Of a DNA stretch of 64,000 bases, positions 48,379 through 57,060 are shown one piece after another. Position numbers and translations under genes: made by a program. Source of the stretch: Rhizobiales bacterium Ga0077537 (GTDB lineage: Bacteria > Pseudomonadota > Alphaproteobacteria > Rhizobiales > Hyphomicrobiaceae). Position 1 is the stretch's first letter. Each line of letters starts with the position of its first letter. The notes under the pieces were generated by a model. It did not search any database, had not been told where the DNA came from, and saw nothing but the letters and a program-made list of their open reading frames with translations. Location: assembly GCA_001464955.1 (NCBI GenBank), contig LNEM01000030.1:124001-188000 (forward strand), written 5' to 3'.

Positions 48379-49674
48379 TCAGGCCGTGCCGTCGCGCAAG
48401 CCCTTGGCAGCCAGTTCCCACGCCGCGATGGTCTTGGCCACATCAGCATCGTCGTGCGCGAGCGAGACGTAGCACTTGCCCTCGCTCTTCAGGATGCCCT
48501 GCGAAAGCATGACGCCGTTGAAGCGCCGCGCCATCGCCTGATCGCCCTTGAAGTAGCCGCGGTAGTCGTGGACCGGCGCGTCGGTGAACACGGCGTCGAA
48601 CATCGGCGCCTCGCCGATCACCTGTGCCGGCAGGCGAGCGTCCTTGAGGATACGCGTCAGCCCGTCCTTCAACGTGTTGCCGGTCTTCCAGAGCTGCTCG
48701 TAAGCACCGGGCCGCTTCAGGATGGCCATCGTCGCCAGGCCTGCGGCCGACGCCACCGGATTGCCGCTGAGTGTCCCGATCTGCACCAGCGCGCGATCCT
48801 CGGGGACGGCCGCCTTGTCGAAATGCTTCATGATATCGGCCCGCCCCGCGATCGCCGCCAGCGGGAAGCCGCCACCGATGATCTTGCCGAGCGTGCAGAT
48901 GTCCGGCGTCACGCCGTAGAATTCCTGGCCGCCGCCGTAGGCCCACCGGAACCCGGTCACCACCTCGTCGAAGATGAGCACGATGCCCGTCTCGTCGCAG
49001 ATTTCGCGCAAGCCTTCGAGGAAGCCATCTTTCGGCCCGATCAGGCGCTGGAACGGCTCCACGATGATGCCCGCGAGCTCGTCCTTGTGCTGGGCGACGA
49101 GGCTGCGCACCGCGTCGAGGTCGTTGTAGGGCGCAATCACCACCTCGTCCCGGACCGACTTCGGAATGCCGGCCGAATCCGGTACCGCCTCGGGGAAGTT
49201 GGCGAGGCGCTTCGGCGCGAGGCTCATGAGGCCGTAGTCACTCATGCCGTGATAGCCGCCCTCGAACTTCAGGATCTTGTCGCGCCCGCGATAGGCCCGC
49301 GCCACCCGCATCGCATAGAGGTCGGCCTCGGTCCCCGTGCACACGAAGCGCACCTGCTCGGCGCACGCCATGGCGTCGACGATCTCGGCCGCGAGCTTGA
49401 TCCCGTGCGGGTTGTTGACGAAGAACGTCGTCCCGTTGGCGACCTGCTCCTGCACGGCCGCCGTCACTTCCGGGTGCGCATGGCCGACCAGCATCGGCCC
49501 AGAGCCGATCAGGAAATCGATGTACTCGTTACCCGACGCGTCCCAGACGTGACCACCCTTGCCCCGGGCGATGACGATATCGAGCGCCGTATTGCCGAAG
49601 GTGCCGGCCGGCAGGACCGTCTTCGCCGTGCTGACCAGATCGGCTTCGTTGGACGTGACGACACGCTGTTGCAT
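48379..49674 (-). CDS. Class III aminotransferase (glutamate-1-semialdehyde aminotransferase-like)
   Basis: A 431-residue PLP enzyme starting at MQQRV with GAGGAC upstream. Key segments are FLIGSGPMLVGHAHPEV, FVCTGTEADLYAMRVARA, EGGYHGMSDYG, LIFDEVVTGFRWAYGG, and the PLP lysine in TLGKIIGGGFPLAAI. It resembles HemL, but Alphaproteobacteria generally make 5-aminolevulinate by ALA synthase, so a role as aminotransferase for another amine is more likely. It is divergent from the Ldh-family gene, a possible partner. Confidence 0.85.
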   Translation of the reverse strand: MQQRVVTSNEADLVSTAKTVLPAGTFGNTALDIVIARGKGGHVWDASGNEYIDFLIGSGPMLVGHAHPEVTAAVQEQVANGTTFFVNNPHGIKLAAEIVDAMACAEQVRFVCTGTEADLYAMRVARAYRGRDKILKFEGGYHGMSDYGLMSLAPKRLANFPEAVPDSAGIPKSVRDEVVIAPYNDLDAVRSLVAQHKDELAGIIVEPFQRLIGPKDGFLEGLREICDETGIVLIFDEVVTGFRWAYGGGQEFYGVTPDICTLGKIIGGGFPLAAIAGRADIMKHFDKAAVPEDRALVQIGTLSGNPVASAAGLATMAILKRPGAYEQLWKTGNTLKDGLTRILKDARLPAQVIGEAPMFDAVFTDAPVHDYRGYFKGDQAMARRFNGVMLSQGILKSEGKCYVSLAHDDADVAKTIAAWELAAKGLRDGTA

Positions 49675-49832
49675 TGGGTCCTCGGATGGGTTGGGGTGGC
49701 CCTGCGAGGCGCGCTCGGAGAGGGCCTGCGAAAATCTGCTTGCAGCCGCTGTGGACGATGCCGGATGCTCGCGCCACTTGTCCAGACACGTCAAGCACAC
49801 CTTTCGTGCAGACATCGCAGTGGAGACCCGAA

Positions 49833-50885
49833 ATGCCCGTCGTCGTCAAGGCCGACAAGCTCACGTCGATCGTCACCGATCTTTTGATCGGTGCGAAGGC
49901 CTCGAAGGAGGAAGCCGCCTGCGTCGCAAAGGGCGTCGTGCTCGCCAACCTCACCGGCCACGACAGCCACGGCGTCATCGCCATCCCGACCTACATCGAT
50001 CGTGTCGACAAGGGCCACATCGTACCGGGCGCGCCGATCACGATCGTGCAGGAAAGCGCCACCACGACGGTCGTCGACGGCAACTGGGGCTTCGGTTTCG
50101 TCGTCGCCGAGCACGCCATGAAGATGACCATCGAGAAGGCGAAGAAATCCAACGTCGCCGCCTGCACGATTCTGCGCCAGAGCCACGTCGGCCGCGTCGG
50201 CCTCTACCCGATCATGGCAGCCGAAGAGGGCATGATCGCCATCATGACGGCGGACTCGGGCCGCTCGCCCAAGGCGGTCGCTCCGTTCGGCGGCGCCGAG
50301 GCTCGGGTCGGCACCAACCCGCTCTCGATCGCGATCCCCTCCAACTTGCCGGGCGCCTTCTGCCTCGACATGGCGACGTCGTCGGTGGCGGCAGGCAAGA
50401 TCAACCTCGCCATCGCCAAGGGCACCTCGATTCCCACGGGCTGGATCGTCGACAAGGACGGCAACCCGACCACGGACCCGAACGAATTCAAGAAGGGCGG
50501 CGTCCTCCTCCCGCTCGGCGGCGAGGAAGGCCACAAGGGCTACGGCCTCTCGGCGATGATCGAGATCCTGTCGGCGATCCTCCCAGGCCTCGGCTTCGGC
50601 GTCGATCCGACCGGGCGGCACAACGACGGCTGCTTCATCGCCTGCTTCAAGGTCGAGGCGTTCCGCTCGCTCGACACCTTCAAGCAGGAGGTCACCGAGT
50701 TCGCCCAGTACCTGAAGGCGACGAAAAAGCAGAAGGGCGTCAATGAGATCTACTATCCGGGTGAGGTCGAGTACCTGAAGCAGCAGGACCGCCTGGCGAA
50801 AGGCATCGAGGTCGACGACAAGACCTGGGCGCAGTTCAAGGAACTCGGCGCGAAGTACGGCATCGCGGACCGGATCGTGGCCTGA
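49833..50885 (+). CDS. Ldh-family (malate/L-lactate/ureidoglycolate) dehydrogenase
   Basis: A 350-residue NAD(P)H-dependent 2-oxoacid reductase of the Ldh2/YlbC/ComC fold, distinct from ordinary LDH. Diagnostic segments are LTGHDSHGVIAIPTYIDRV, the SHVGRVGLYPIMAAEEGMI region, FGGAEARVGTNPLSIAIPS and GEEGHKGYGLSAMIEILSA. The ATG follows TGGAG. It is divergent from the aminotransferase and upstream of an acyl-CoA ligase. The exact 2-hydroxyacid is unknown. Confidence 0.88.
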   Translation: MPVVVKADKLTSIVTDLLIGAKASKEEAACVAKGVVLANLTGHDSHGVIAIPTYIDRVDKGHIVPGAPITIVQESATTTVVDGNWGFGFVVAEHAMKMTIEKAKKSNVAACTILRQSHVGRVGLYPIMAAEEGMIAIMTADSGRSPKAVAPFGGAEARVGTNPLSIAIPSNLPGAFCLDMATSSVAAGKINLAIAKGTSIPTGWIVDKDGNPTTDPNEFKKGGVLLPLGGEEGHKGYGLSAMIEILSAILPGLGFGVDPTGRHNDGCFIACFKVEAFRSLDTFKQEVTEFAQYLKATKKQKGVNEIYYPGEVEYLKQQDRLAKGIEVDDKTWAQFKELGAKYGIADRIVA

Positions 50886-50947
50886 GCCATCTCGGCCCGG
50901 GATTCCGCGTCCCGGGCCATCGCCTCGCCTTCACATTGGGGTCACTG

Positions 50948-52471
50948 ATGAATCTTTCGCGCAGTCTCCGATCCGTCGCCCTCGCCATGCCCCGGCGCCC
51001 GGCCATCTCGGCGTCGGACGTCCGTTTGACCTATGGCGAATTCGAAACGCAGGTCGCGGCGATTGCCGGTGCCCTGCGACAGCGTCACGGCCTGTCGAAG
51101 GGTGATCGCGTGGCGATCTGGATGGAGAACTGCGCGGAGATCCTGCCCGTTCTGTTCGGCACCTGGCGAGCCGGTCTCGCGGCCGTACCGATCAACAACA
51201 AGCTGCACCCGAAGGAACTCGCCTGGATCGTCGAGAACTCCGGCGCCCGGCTCTGCATCGTGACGCCGGACCTCGCCGAGAAGCTGTCCGAGCTGCCGGC
51301 GGGCACCCCCATGCCGGACGTCGTCGCGACGGGGACCCGCGACTACGCGGCCCTGCTGCAAGGCCCCGCCATCATCGACGCCCCGACCGACCCCACCGAC
51401 GAAGCCTGGCTGTTCTACACCAGCGGTACCACCGGACGGCCGAAAGGAGCCGTCCTCACGCATCGCAATCTCCTGTTCGCCGTCCACGCCTACTACGCCG
51501 ACATCGATCATCTCGGCCCCGACGACACGACCTTCCACGCCGCCCCCATGACGCACGGCTCGGGCCTCTACGGCCTCGCCTTCGCATTGAAGGGCGCCCA
51601 CAATGTCGTCGTGCCGGGTTCGTTCGATCCCGAGCAGATCTTCGCGGAACTGCGCCGTCACCGGAACGTATCGTTCTTCGCCGCGCCGACCATGGTCTCG
51701 CGCCTGATCAACCATCCGCTCGCTGGCAGCACCGACACCTCGAGCCTGAAGACGATCACATATGGCGGCGCGCCGATGTACATGTCGGACCTGAAGCGCG
51801 CCCTCGAAGTCTTCGGACCGCGGCTCCACCATCTCTACGGCCAGGGCGAGAGCCCGATGACGATCACGGGCCTGTCCAAGGCGGGCCACATCGACGATGG
51901 CCTTCCGGATTTCGATTCCCGCCTCGCCTCGACGGGCCTGCCCCGCACCGGCTGCGCCGTGCGCGTCGTCGACGACGCCGGCCGCGATCTCCCCGCAGGC
52001 GAGATCGGCGAGGTCATCACGCGCAGCGACTGCGTGATGTCGGGTTATTGGAACAACCCTGAGGCCAACGCCAAGTCACTCCGCGACGGCTGGCTCTGGA
52101 CCGGCGACATGGGCAGCCTCGACGGCAAGGGCTACCTGACGCTCAAGGACCGCTCGAAGGACATGATCATTTCGGGCGGCTCCAACATCTATCCCCGCGA
52201 GATCGAGGAAGTGCTGCTGACCCACCCCGGCGTCCTCGAGTGCGCGGTCGTCTCGCGCCCCCACGTCGACTGGGGCGAGGAGGTGATCGCCTTCGTCGTG
52301 CCCCGCGCAGGCGCCAAGGTCGACGCCCCGGCACTCGACCGCCTGTGCCTCGACAACATCGCGCGCTACAAGCGCCCGAAGGGCTATCGCATCGTCGACG
52401 CCTTGCCGAAGAACAACTACGGCAAGATCCTCAAGACGGAACTGCGCGATCGTCTGAAGGGCGACGGCTGA
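50948..52471 (+). CDS. AMP-forming acyl-CoA/aryl-CoA ligase
   Basis: A 507-residue ANL-superfamily ligase. The P-loop reads FYTSGTTGRPKGAVLTH, followed by TITYGGAPMYMSDL, YGQGESPMT, GWLWTGDMGSLDGKGYLTL and the C-terminal catalytic lysine in ALPKNNYGKILKTEL. It activates a carboxylate with ATP for attachment to CoA. The substrate is not evident. ATG 50948 is preferred over a TTG at 50936. It ends 28 bases from the convergent regulator gene. Confidence 0.88.
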   Translation: MNLSRSLRSVALAMPRRPAISASDVRLTYGEFETQVAAIAGALRQRHGLSKGDRVAIWMENCAEILPVLFGTWRAGLAAVPINNKLHPKELAWIVENSGARLCIVTPDLAEKLSELPAGTPMPDVVATGTRDYAALLQGPAIIDAPTDPTDEAWLFYTSGTTGRPKGAVLTHRNLLFAVHAYYADIDHLGPDDTTFHAAPMTHGSGLYGLAFALKGAHNVVVPGSFDPEQIFAELRRHRNVSFFAAPTMVSRLINHPLAGSTDTSSLKTITYGGAPMYMSDLKRALEVFGPRLHHLYGQGESPMTITGLSKAGHIDDGLPDFDSRLASTGLPRTGCAVRVVDDAGRDLPAGEIGEVITRSDCVMSGYWNNPEANAKSLRDGWLWTGDMGSLDGKGYLTLKDRSKDMIISGGSNIYPREIEEVLLTHPGVLECAVVSRPHVDWGEEVIAFVVPRAGAKVDAPALDRLCLDNIARYKRPKGYRIVDALPKNNYGKILKTELRDRLKGDG

Positions 52472-52498
52472 CGACGGCACAGACCTGCCCGCGCCGCC

Positions 52499-53278
52499 TC
52501 AAGCGCCCATGAGCACCGCAAAATCCTCGTCCGTCGTCCGCCGCAAACGCTCGCGATAGTCGTTGAAGACGGGATGCCCCGCCGCAACCTGCCCGAACGC
52601 CGGTGGCGCCTGCCCGTCCCGCATGGGCACGAACACGATCGGCGCCGCGACAGGCGTCAACTGCGCGCCACGCCCCACCTTGAGAGTGGCAAGTATGCCG
52701 TGCATCTCGCCCGTGATCGTCGGCCGCGACAGCGTGATCAAGCGATGCTGGCCGTGCCGGTTGGTCACCAGATACACGTGCCCGGACTGGTTCGGCACCG
52801 CCACTTGCCCGAACTGCGTGAACGCCTGATCGGTGCGCTCGCCTTCCCTGAAGGCGAGGGTCGACGACACCTCGTCCCACGCGATGTCGGTGCAGTAGGC
52901 ATAGACCGCAGTCGGATTGCCGAACGATGGCCGGATCGTGAGATAGCGCCCCTCGATCCACCGCACCGCGGGTCGCGCGTAGTTCCCGAGCCCATCGGGC
53001 GCCACGCCCGGCGCGGGCGTCTCGGCCATGGCGACCACGCCGTTCGCACGCGGCCCACTTGACGATCGGCGCAGAGGAACGGCCAACGCCTCTTCGAGCC
53101 GCACCAGCGTGGCGAGCGTCAGTGGCCGCCGGCCGGTCAGCACTTTCTCGAGCGTCGAGAGACTGATCCGGGCGAGGTCAGCGAGATGCCGTCGCGAGAT
53201 CCGCCGCCGCGCGATCTCCTCCACGATCTGGCCGGCGACCTGCCGCGCATCGTCCTCGGAGAGCTTTCGTTCGATCAT
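52499..53278 (-). CDS. HTH-type regulator with an uncharacterised C-terminal domain
   Basis: A 259-residue protein beginning MIERKLSEDD. The first ~75 residues carry an XRE/Cro-type helix-turn-helix (SRRHLADLARISLSTLEKVL and RPLTLATLVRLEEALAVPLR). The remaining ~170 residues form a beta-rich domain with WIEGRYLTIRPSFGN, AYCTDIAWDEVSS, SGHVYLVTNRHGQHRLITL and MHGILATLKVGRG; I do not recognise it as a named ligand-binding family. It is divergent from the sortase-target gene with a ~200-base shared region, making it a candidate regulator of that system. Confidence 0.82.
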   Translation of the reverse strand: MIERKLSEDDARQVAGQIVEEIARRRISRRHLADLARISLSTLEKVLTGRRPLTLATLVRLEEALAVPLRRSSSGPRANGVVAMAETPAPGVAPDGLGNYARPAVRWIEGRYLTIRPSFGNPTAVYAYCTDIAWDEVSSTLAFREGERTDQAFTQFGQVAVPNQSGHVYLVTNRHGQHRLITLSRPTITGEMHGILATLKVGRGAQLTPVAAPIVFVPMRDGQAPPAFGQVAAGHPVFNDYRERLRRTTDEDFAVLMGA

Positions 53279-53486
53279 CGGCCGTACCTTCGCAAGTCCG
53301 CACACCTCGCAACCCGCACAAGTCCGCACCGTGTGCCACCTCCGCGGCGGCAGCAAGGCGGGTCGTGACGGCCCGGTGTCCTTATTCACCGATCCTTCCC
53401 GTCGAGTTCGGGGCCCGTCCCGATCAATGGTTCCCGTCGCGGGACCGGGCCGGGTTGGCCGAAAGCGACGAGGAGCAACTGACACC

Positions 53487-55865
53487 ATGCCGATGAAAAC
53501 GGACACGAACCCATTGCCCGGGCCGGCTGCCGACGCCGCCTTGGCCCACCGTCCCTGGCGACGCACCAGACAGGCCCTCATCTGCATTGCGCTTCTGGCA
53601 CCTGCCTCCCTCACGGTTGCAGCGTCTCCCGCCCGTGCCGAAGCGCCCTCCGGCCCCCTCACGGCCGCCCCGCATCCGGCCCCAGCCACCGCCTCTCCCA
53701 TCCCCCCGTCACGGTCGGCCCGTCCCGCCGATGCGCGATCCGGCACATTGCTGCTGAAGGGCGAGGACGGCCGCACCACCGAGGCCCAGCGCCTCGCCAC
53801 CGACTACGAGGTCGAGGTCTCCGGACCGACGGCCCGCGTCCGCCTCACCCAGATGTTCCACAACCCCTCCGCGACCCACGTCGAGGCGGTCTACCTCTTC
53901 CCCATGCCGGAAAGCGCCGCCGTTGACAGCCTGAAGATGGTAGTCGGCGAGCGCGTCGTGATCGGAGCCATCAAGGAGCGCGAGACCGCCCGCCGCGACT
54001 TCGAACAGGCGAAATCGGAAGGCCGGAAGGCGGCGCTGCTCGAGCAGGAACGCCCTAACATGTTCACCTCCTCGGTCGCCAACATCGGCCCCGGCGAGAC
54101 CGTGGTCGTCCAGATCGCGTACCAGGAGACGATCCGGCGGACGGCGCTCGGCCACACGCTCCGCCTGCCTCTGGTCGCAGCCCCGCGCTACAATTCGAAG
54201 CCGTTGATTGAAACCGTGGACCTCGGCGCCGAAGGCTGGGGCCGCACCGTGGCCGACCCGGTCCCCGATCGTGCCCGCATCGAGCCGCCCTACGCCGACC
54301 CGCGCGTCACGGCGCCCGCCAATCCGGTGTCGATCCGCGTCGTCTTGAATGCGGGCTTCCCCCTGGCCGACGTCGCCAGCGCGACGCACACGTTGACGGT
54401 CGACGAAACCGACGAGAGCCGCCGCGTGGTGACGCTCGGCGCCGGCGCGGTCCCCGCCGACCGCGACTTCGAACTCATCTGGCGCCCCGTCGCGAGCCGC
54501 GCGCCGACCGTGGGCCTCTTTCGCGAGACGGTTGCCGGCAGCGAGTACGCGCTCGCATTCATCACGCCCCCGACCGCCGGCGAGACGCTGCAGCCGCCAC
54601 TGCCCCGCGAGCTGATCCTCGTCGTGGACAATTCCGGTTCCATGAGCGGCCCCTCGATGGCGCAAGCGAAGGCGAGCCTTCAATTCGCGCTGCGACGCCT
54701 CCGTCCCTCGGATCGCTTCAACATCGTCCGCTTCAACCACACCATGACGCAACTCTTTAACGCATCCCAGCCGGCCACCCCTGACGCCGTCGCGGCCGCG
54801 GCCCGCTTCGTCGCTGGCCTCGAGGCGACCGGCGGCACCGAAATGCTCCCGGCGCTCGACGCCGCCCTCGCCGACGTCGGCTCCCCCTCGGAGAACACCC
54901 ACGTTCGTCAGGTCGTGTTGCTGACCGACGGCGCCATCGGCGACGAGCACCGCATGTTCGACATCATCGCCGGCAAGCGCGGCCGGTCGCGCATCTTCAC
55001 GATCGGCATCGGCTCGGCGCCGAATGGCCATCTCATGGCCCGCGCGGCCGAGCTGGGACGCGGCACGTACACCTATATCGGCGCCGTGAACGACGTCGAG
55101 GCACGCATGCGGACCCTCTTTGAAACGATCGAGGCGCCCGTCGTGACCGACCTCGCCGTGACCGTCACCGGCACCGAAGCCGATGTCACTCCGGCTCTGC
55201 TGCCCGACCTGCATCGCGGCGAGCCTCTCGTCATCGCAGCGAAGGTCACAACGATCGGCGCCACCATGGAGCTGAAGGGCATGCTCGGCGACCAGCCGTG
55301 GATCGTGAGATTGCCGCTCTCCGGTGGCGCTGAAGGACGGGGCATCTCGAAGCTCTGGGCCCGCCGCAAGATCGCCGACGCCGAGGTCGGTCGCATCCTT
55401 CGCACCCTCGAGCCTGCTGCAGCCGACAAGACGATCCTCGCCCTCGCGCTCGAGCATCATCTGGTCAGCCGCTTCACCAGTCTTGTCGCCATCGATCAGG
55501 AGATCTCGCGGCAACCAGGCCAGCCACTGGCGCGCGCCGATATCCCGCTCAATCTCCCGGCCGGCTGGGACTTCGACAAGGTCTTCGGACCTCGCCTCGT
55601 CGCCCCGCCGCGTGAAATCCGCGCCGAGGACAGAAAGCACCTGCAGGAGACCCGGCTGACGGGCGAGGCTCACCCGACCTCAGCGACGACGACGGTCCAG
55701 CCCAGGCCGGCGCACGCTGCACGCCCCGTTGTCGTGGCCCAGAACGCCGCAGCGACCGTGAACCTGCCGCCGACGGCGACCGATGCCGAGCTACGGCTGC
55801 TGATCGGACTGGCCCTGCTCCTGAGCGCACTGGCCGCTTATGGCCTCGCCCGCCGCGACGCCTGA
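53487..55865 (+). CDS. Sortase-target surface protein with VIT and vWA domains
   Basis: A 792-residue protein of the type known as marine proteobacterial sortase target. GAGGAG lies 12 bases upstream of ATG 53487. A long basic-hydrophobic signal peptide (residues ~25-51) precedes a Pro/Ala-rich linker, a VIT domain (~85-215; VRLTQMFHNPSATHVEAVY, FPMPESAAVDSLKMV) and a vWA domain whose metal site is VVDNSGSMSG at ~381. At the C-terminus an LPPTA motif (~760) is followed by a hydrophobic span and GLARRDA, a sorting-signal layout. The class GN sortase gene follows after 73 bases. Confidence 0.9.
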   Translation: MPMKTDTNPLPGPAADAALAHRPWRRTRQALICIALLAPASLTVAASPARAEAPSGPLTAAPHPAPATASPIPPSRSARPADARSGTLLLKGEDGRTTEAQRLATDYEVEVSGPTARVRLTQMFHNPSATHVEAVYLFPMPESAAVDSLKMVVGERVVIGAIKERETARRDFEQAKSEGRKAALLEQERPNMFTSSVANIGPGETVVVQIAYQETIRRTALGHTLRLPLVAAPRYNSKPLIETVDLGAEGWGRTVADPVPDRARIEPPYADPRVTAPANPVSIRVVLNAGFPLADVASATHTLTVDETDESRRVVTLGAGAVPADRDFELIWRPVASRAPTVGLFRETVAGSEYALAFITPPTAGETLQPPLPRELILVVDNSGSMSGPSMAQAKASLQFALRRLRPSDRFNIVRFNHTMTQLFNASQPATPDAVAAAARFVAGLEATGGTEMLPALDAALADVGSPSENTHVRQVVLLTDGAIGDEHRMFDIIAGKRGRSRIFTIGIGSAPNGHLMARAAELGRGTYTYIGAVNDVEARMRTLFETIEAPVVTDLAVTVTGTEADVTPALLPDLHRGEPLVIAAKVTTIGATMELKGMLGDQPWIVRLPLSGGAEGRGISKLWARRKIADAEVGRILRTLEPAAADKTILALALEHHLVSRFTSLVAIDQEISRQPGQPLARADIPLNLPAGWDFDKVFGPRLVAPPREIRAEDRKHLQETRLTGEAHPTSATTTVQPRPAHAARPVVVAQNAAATVNLPPTATDAELRLLIGLALLLSALAAYGLARRDA

Positions 55866-55938
55866 CGCGCTCGCCACCTTGGACGGACGGCGGTCATCGC
55901 TGTCCGTCGATGTCCTGACCACGCCACAGGAGAACGCC

Positions 55939-56568
55939 ATGACGTTGCAGCGCCGTCCCCGTAGCGCCGAACGGCTCGTGTTGGGCCTGTTGGCGACACT
56001 TCTTGCCGGAGCCGGCACCCTCCTCGCCGGCCAGGCCGCCTACATCCATGCCAAGGCGCAACTCGCCCAGATCCTTCTCGAGCGCGCTTTTCTAGCCTCC
56101 ATCGGCACCGGCCAGCCGGTGAAGCCCTGGAACTGGGCCGACACCTGGCCGGCCGCCCGCATCCGCGCGCCCCGGCTCGACGCCGAGGCCATCGTTCTGG
56201 CGGGGTCGAGCGGCCAGGCGCTGGCCTTCGGTCCTGCCCACCTCGAACGGACACCACCGCCAGGCAATCCCGGCACGACCGTCTACGCCGCCCATCGCGA
56301 TACCCACTTCCGGTTCCTGGAGCACCTCAAGCCGGGCGACGCACTCGAGATCCTGGACGCCTCCGGCGCGCGCCACATGTATGCCGTCACCCACACGTCG
56401 GTAGTCGACTGGAATGCGTCCGGCATCGACCCGACAGCCGCCGGCCATCGCCTCGTTCTTGCCACGTGCTGGCCGTTCGCGAGCCGCACACCCGGCCCCC
56501 TGCGATATCTCGTGCACGCGCGGCCCAGTCCGCCCACGGACAACCGCACTTCACGGTCAAATGACTGA
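55939..56568 (+). CDS. Class GN sortase (Gram-negative sortase)
   Basis: A 209-residue transpeptidase with an N-terminal membrane anchor (VLGLLATLLAGAGTLLAG). The catalytic triad is readable: His ~119 in TVYAAHRDTHFRF, Cys ~177 in LATCWPF and Arg ~189 in GPLRYLVHA. CAGGAG precedes the ATG. Gram-negative sortases of this class occur with one dedicated target, the protein encoded immediately upstream. A small repeat protein follows 144 bases later. Confidence 0.93.
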   Translation: MTLQRRPRSAERLVLGLLATLLAGAGTLLAGQAAYIHAKAQLAQILLERAFLASIGTGQPVKPWNWADTWPAARIRAPRLDAEAIVLAGSSGQALAFGPAHLERTPPPGNPGTTVYAAHRDTHFRFLEHLKPGDALEILDASGARHMYAVTHTSVVDWNASGIDPTAAGHRLVLATCWPFASRTPGPLRYLVHARPSPPTDNRTSRSND

Positions 56569-56712
56569 AATTCAAGTCCGATCACAGGCTTGCGAGCCCC
56601 CCTCGCAGGATCGCCCCGGGTCGCACATATGGCGGTCATGGCGCGAGACAGCCATGCGCTACAGCCGAACGGCAGGCGCTAAAAAAACGAACCATGAGCT
56701 AGGAGCCATGCC

Positions 56713-56979
56713 ATGAAGTCTTTTGCACGCGGGACCGCAGTCGCCATCGCCATCATCGGCGGAGCCACCGGAGCCCTGGCATCCGACCGCTACTTCAGCG
56801 ATCTCGGCCAGACCGCCCCCCGTTCCGTGTTCCAGGATCTGAACGAGACCGCGCCGCGCAGCGCCTTCGACGACCTGCGCAACACGGCGCCCCGCTCCAT
56901 CTTTGATGCAACCCGCGACTCCGCGCCGCGCGCCTCCGACCCGAGCGGCTCGGTCCGTCTCGACCTGACCGGCGAATAA
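56713..56979 (+). CDS. Small secreted protein with four 12-residue repeats
   Basis: An 88-residue protein with a clear signal peptide (cleavage after ALA, residue ~23). Residues 28-75 are four tandem 12-mers with consensus F-x-D-L-x-x-T-A-P-R-S-x. The DNA copies differ mainly at third codon positions, implying selection on the protein. AGGAG lies seven bases upstream of the ATG. I know no family for it. It follows the sortase gene on the same strand and may be co-expressed. It lacks an LPxTx motif or C-terminal hydrophobic tail, so it is not itself an obvious sortase substrate. Confidence 0.8.
   Translation: MKSFARGTAVAIAIIGGATGALASDRYFSDLGQTAPRSVFQDLNETAPRSAFDDLRNTAPRSIFDATRDSAPRASDPSGSVRLDLTGE
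56794..56937 (+). repeat. Four in-frame 36-base repeats
   Basis: Tandem units at 56794-56829, 56830-56865, 56866-56901 and 56902-56937. The encoded units run from FSDLGQTAPRSV to a degenerate fourth unit FDATRDSAPRAS. The nucleotide copies are diverged, so this is an old protein repeat, not a recent slippage product. Confidence 0.85.
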
Positions 56980-57006
56980 CCAGCCCCTTGGGTCACCTGA
57001 CCACAC

Positions 57007-57030
57007 GTCCGGCGGCATCGTCCGCCGGAC
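57007..57030. terminator. GC-rich hairpin between convergent genes
   Basis: A perfect 9-bp stem (57007-57015 with 57022-57030) with a 6-base loop, between the repeat-protein stop (56979) and the stop of the minus-strand hydrolase gene (57061). A C run follows, with no T run. Confidence 0.45.
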
Positions 57031-57060
57031 CCCCCTCTCGGCGGCAAGCGACGTGGCTCT

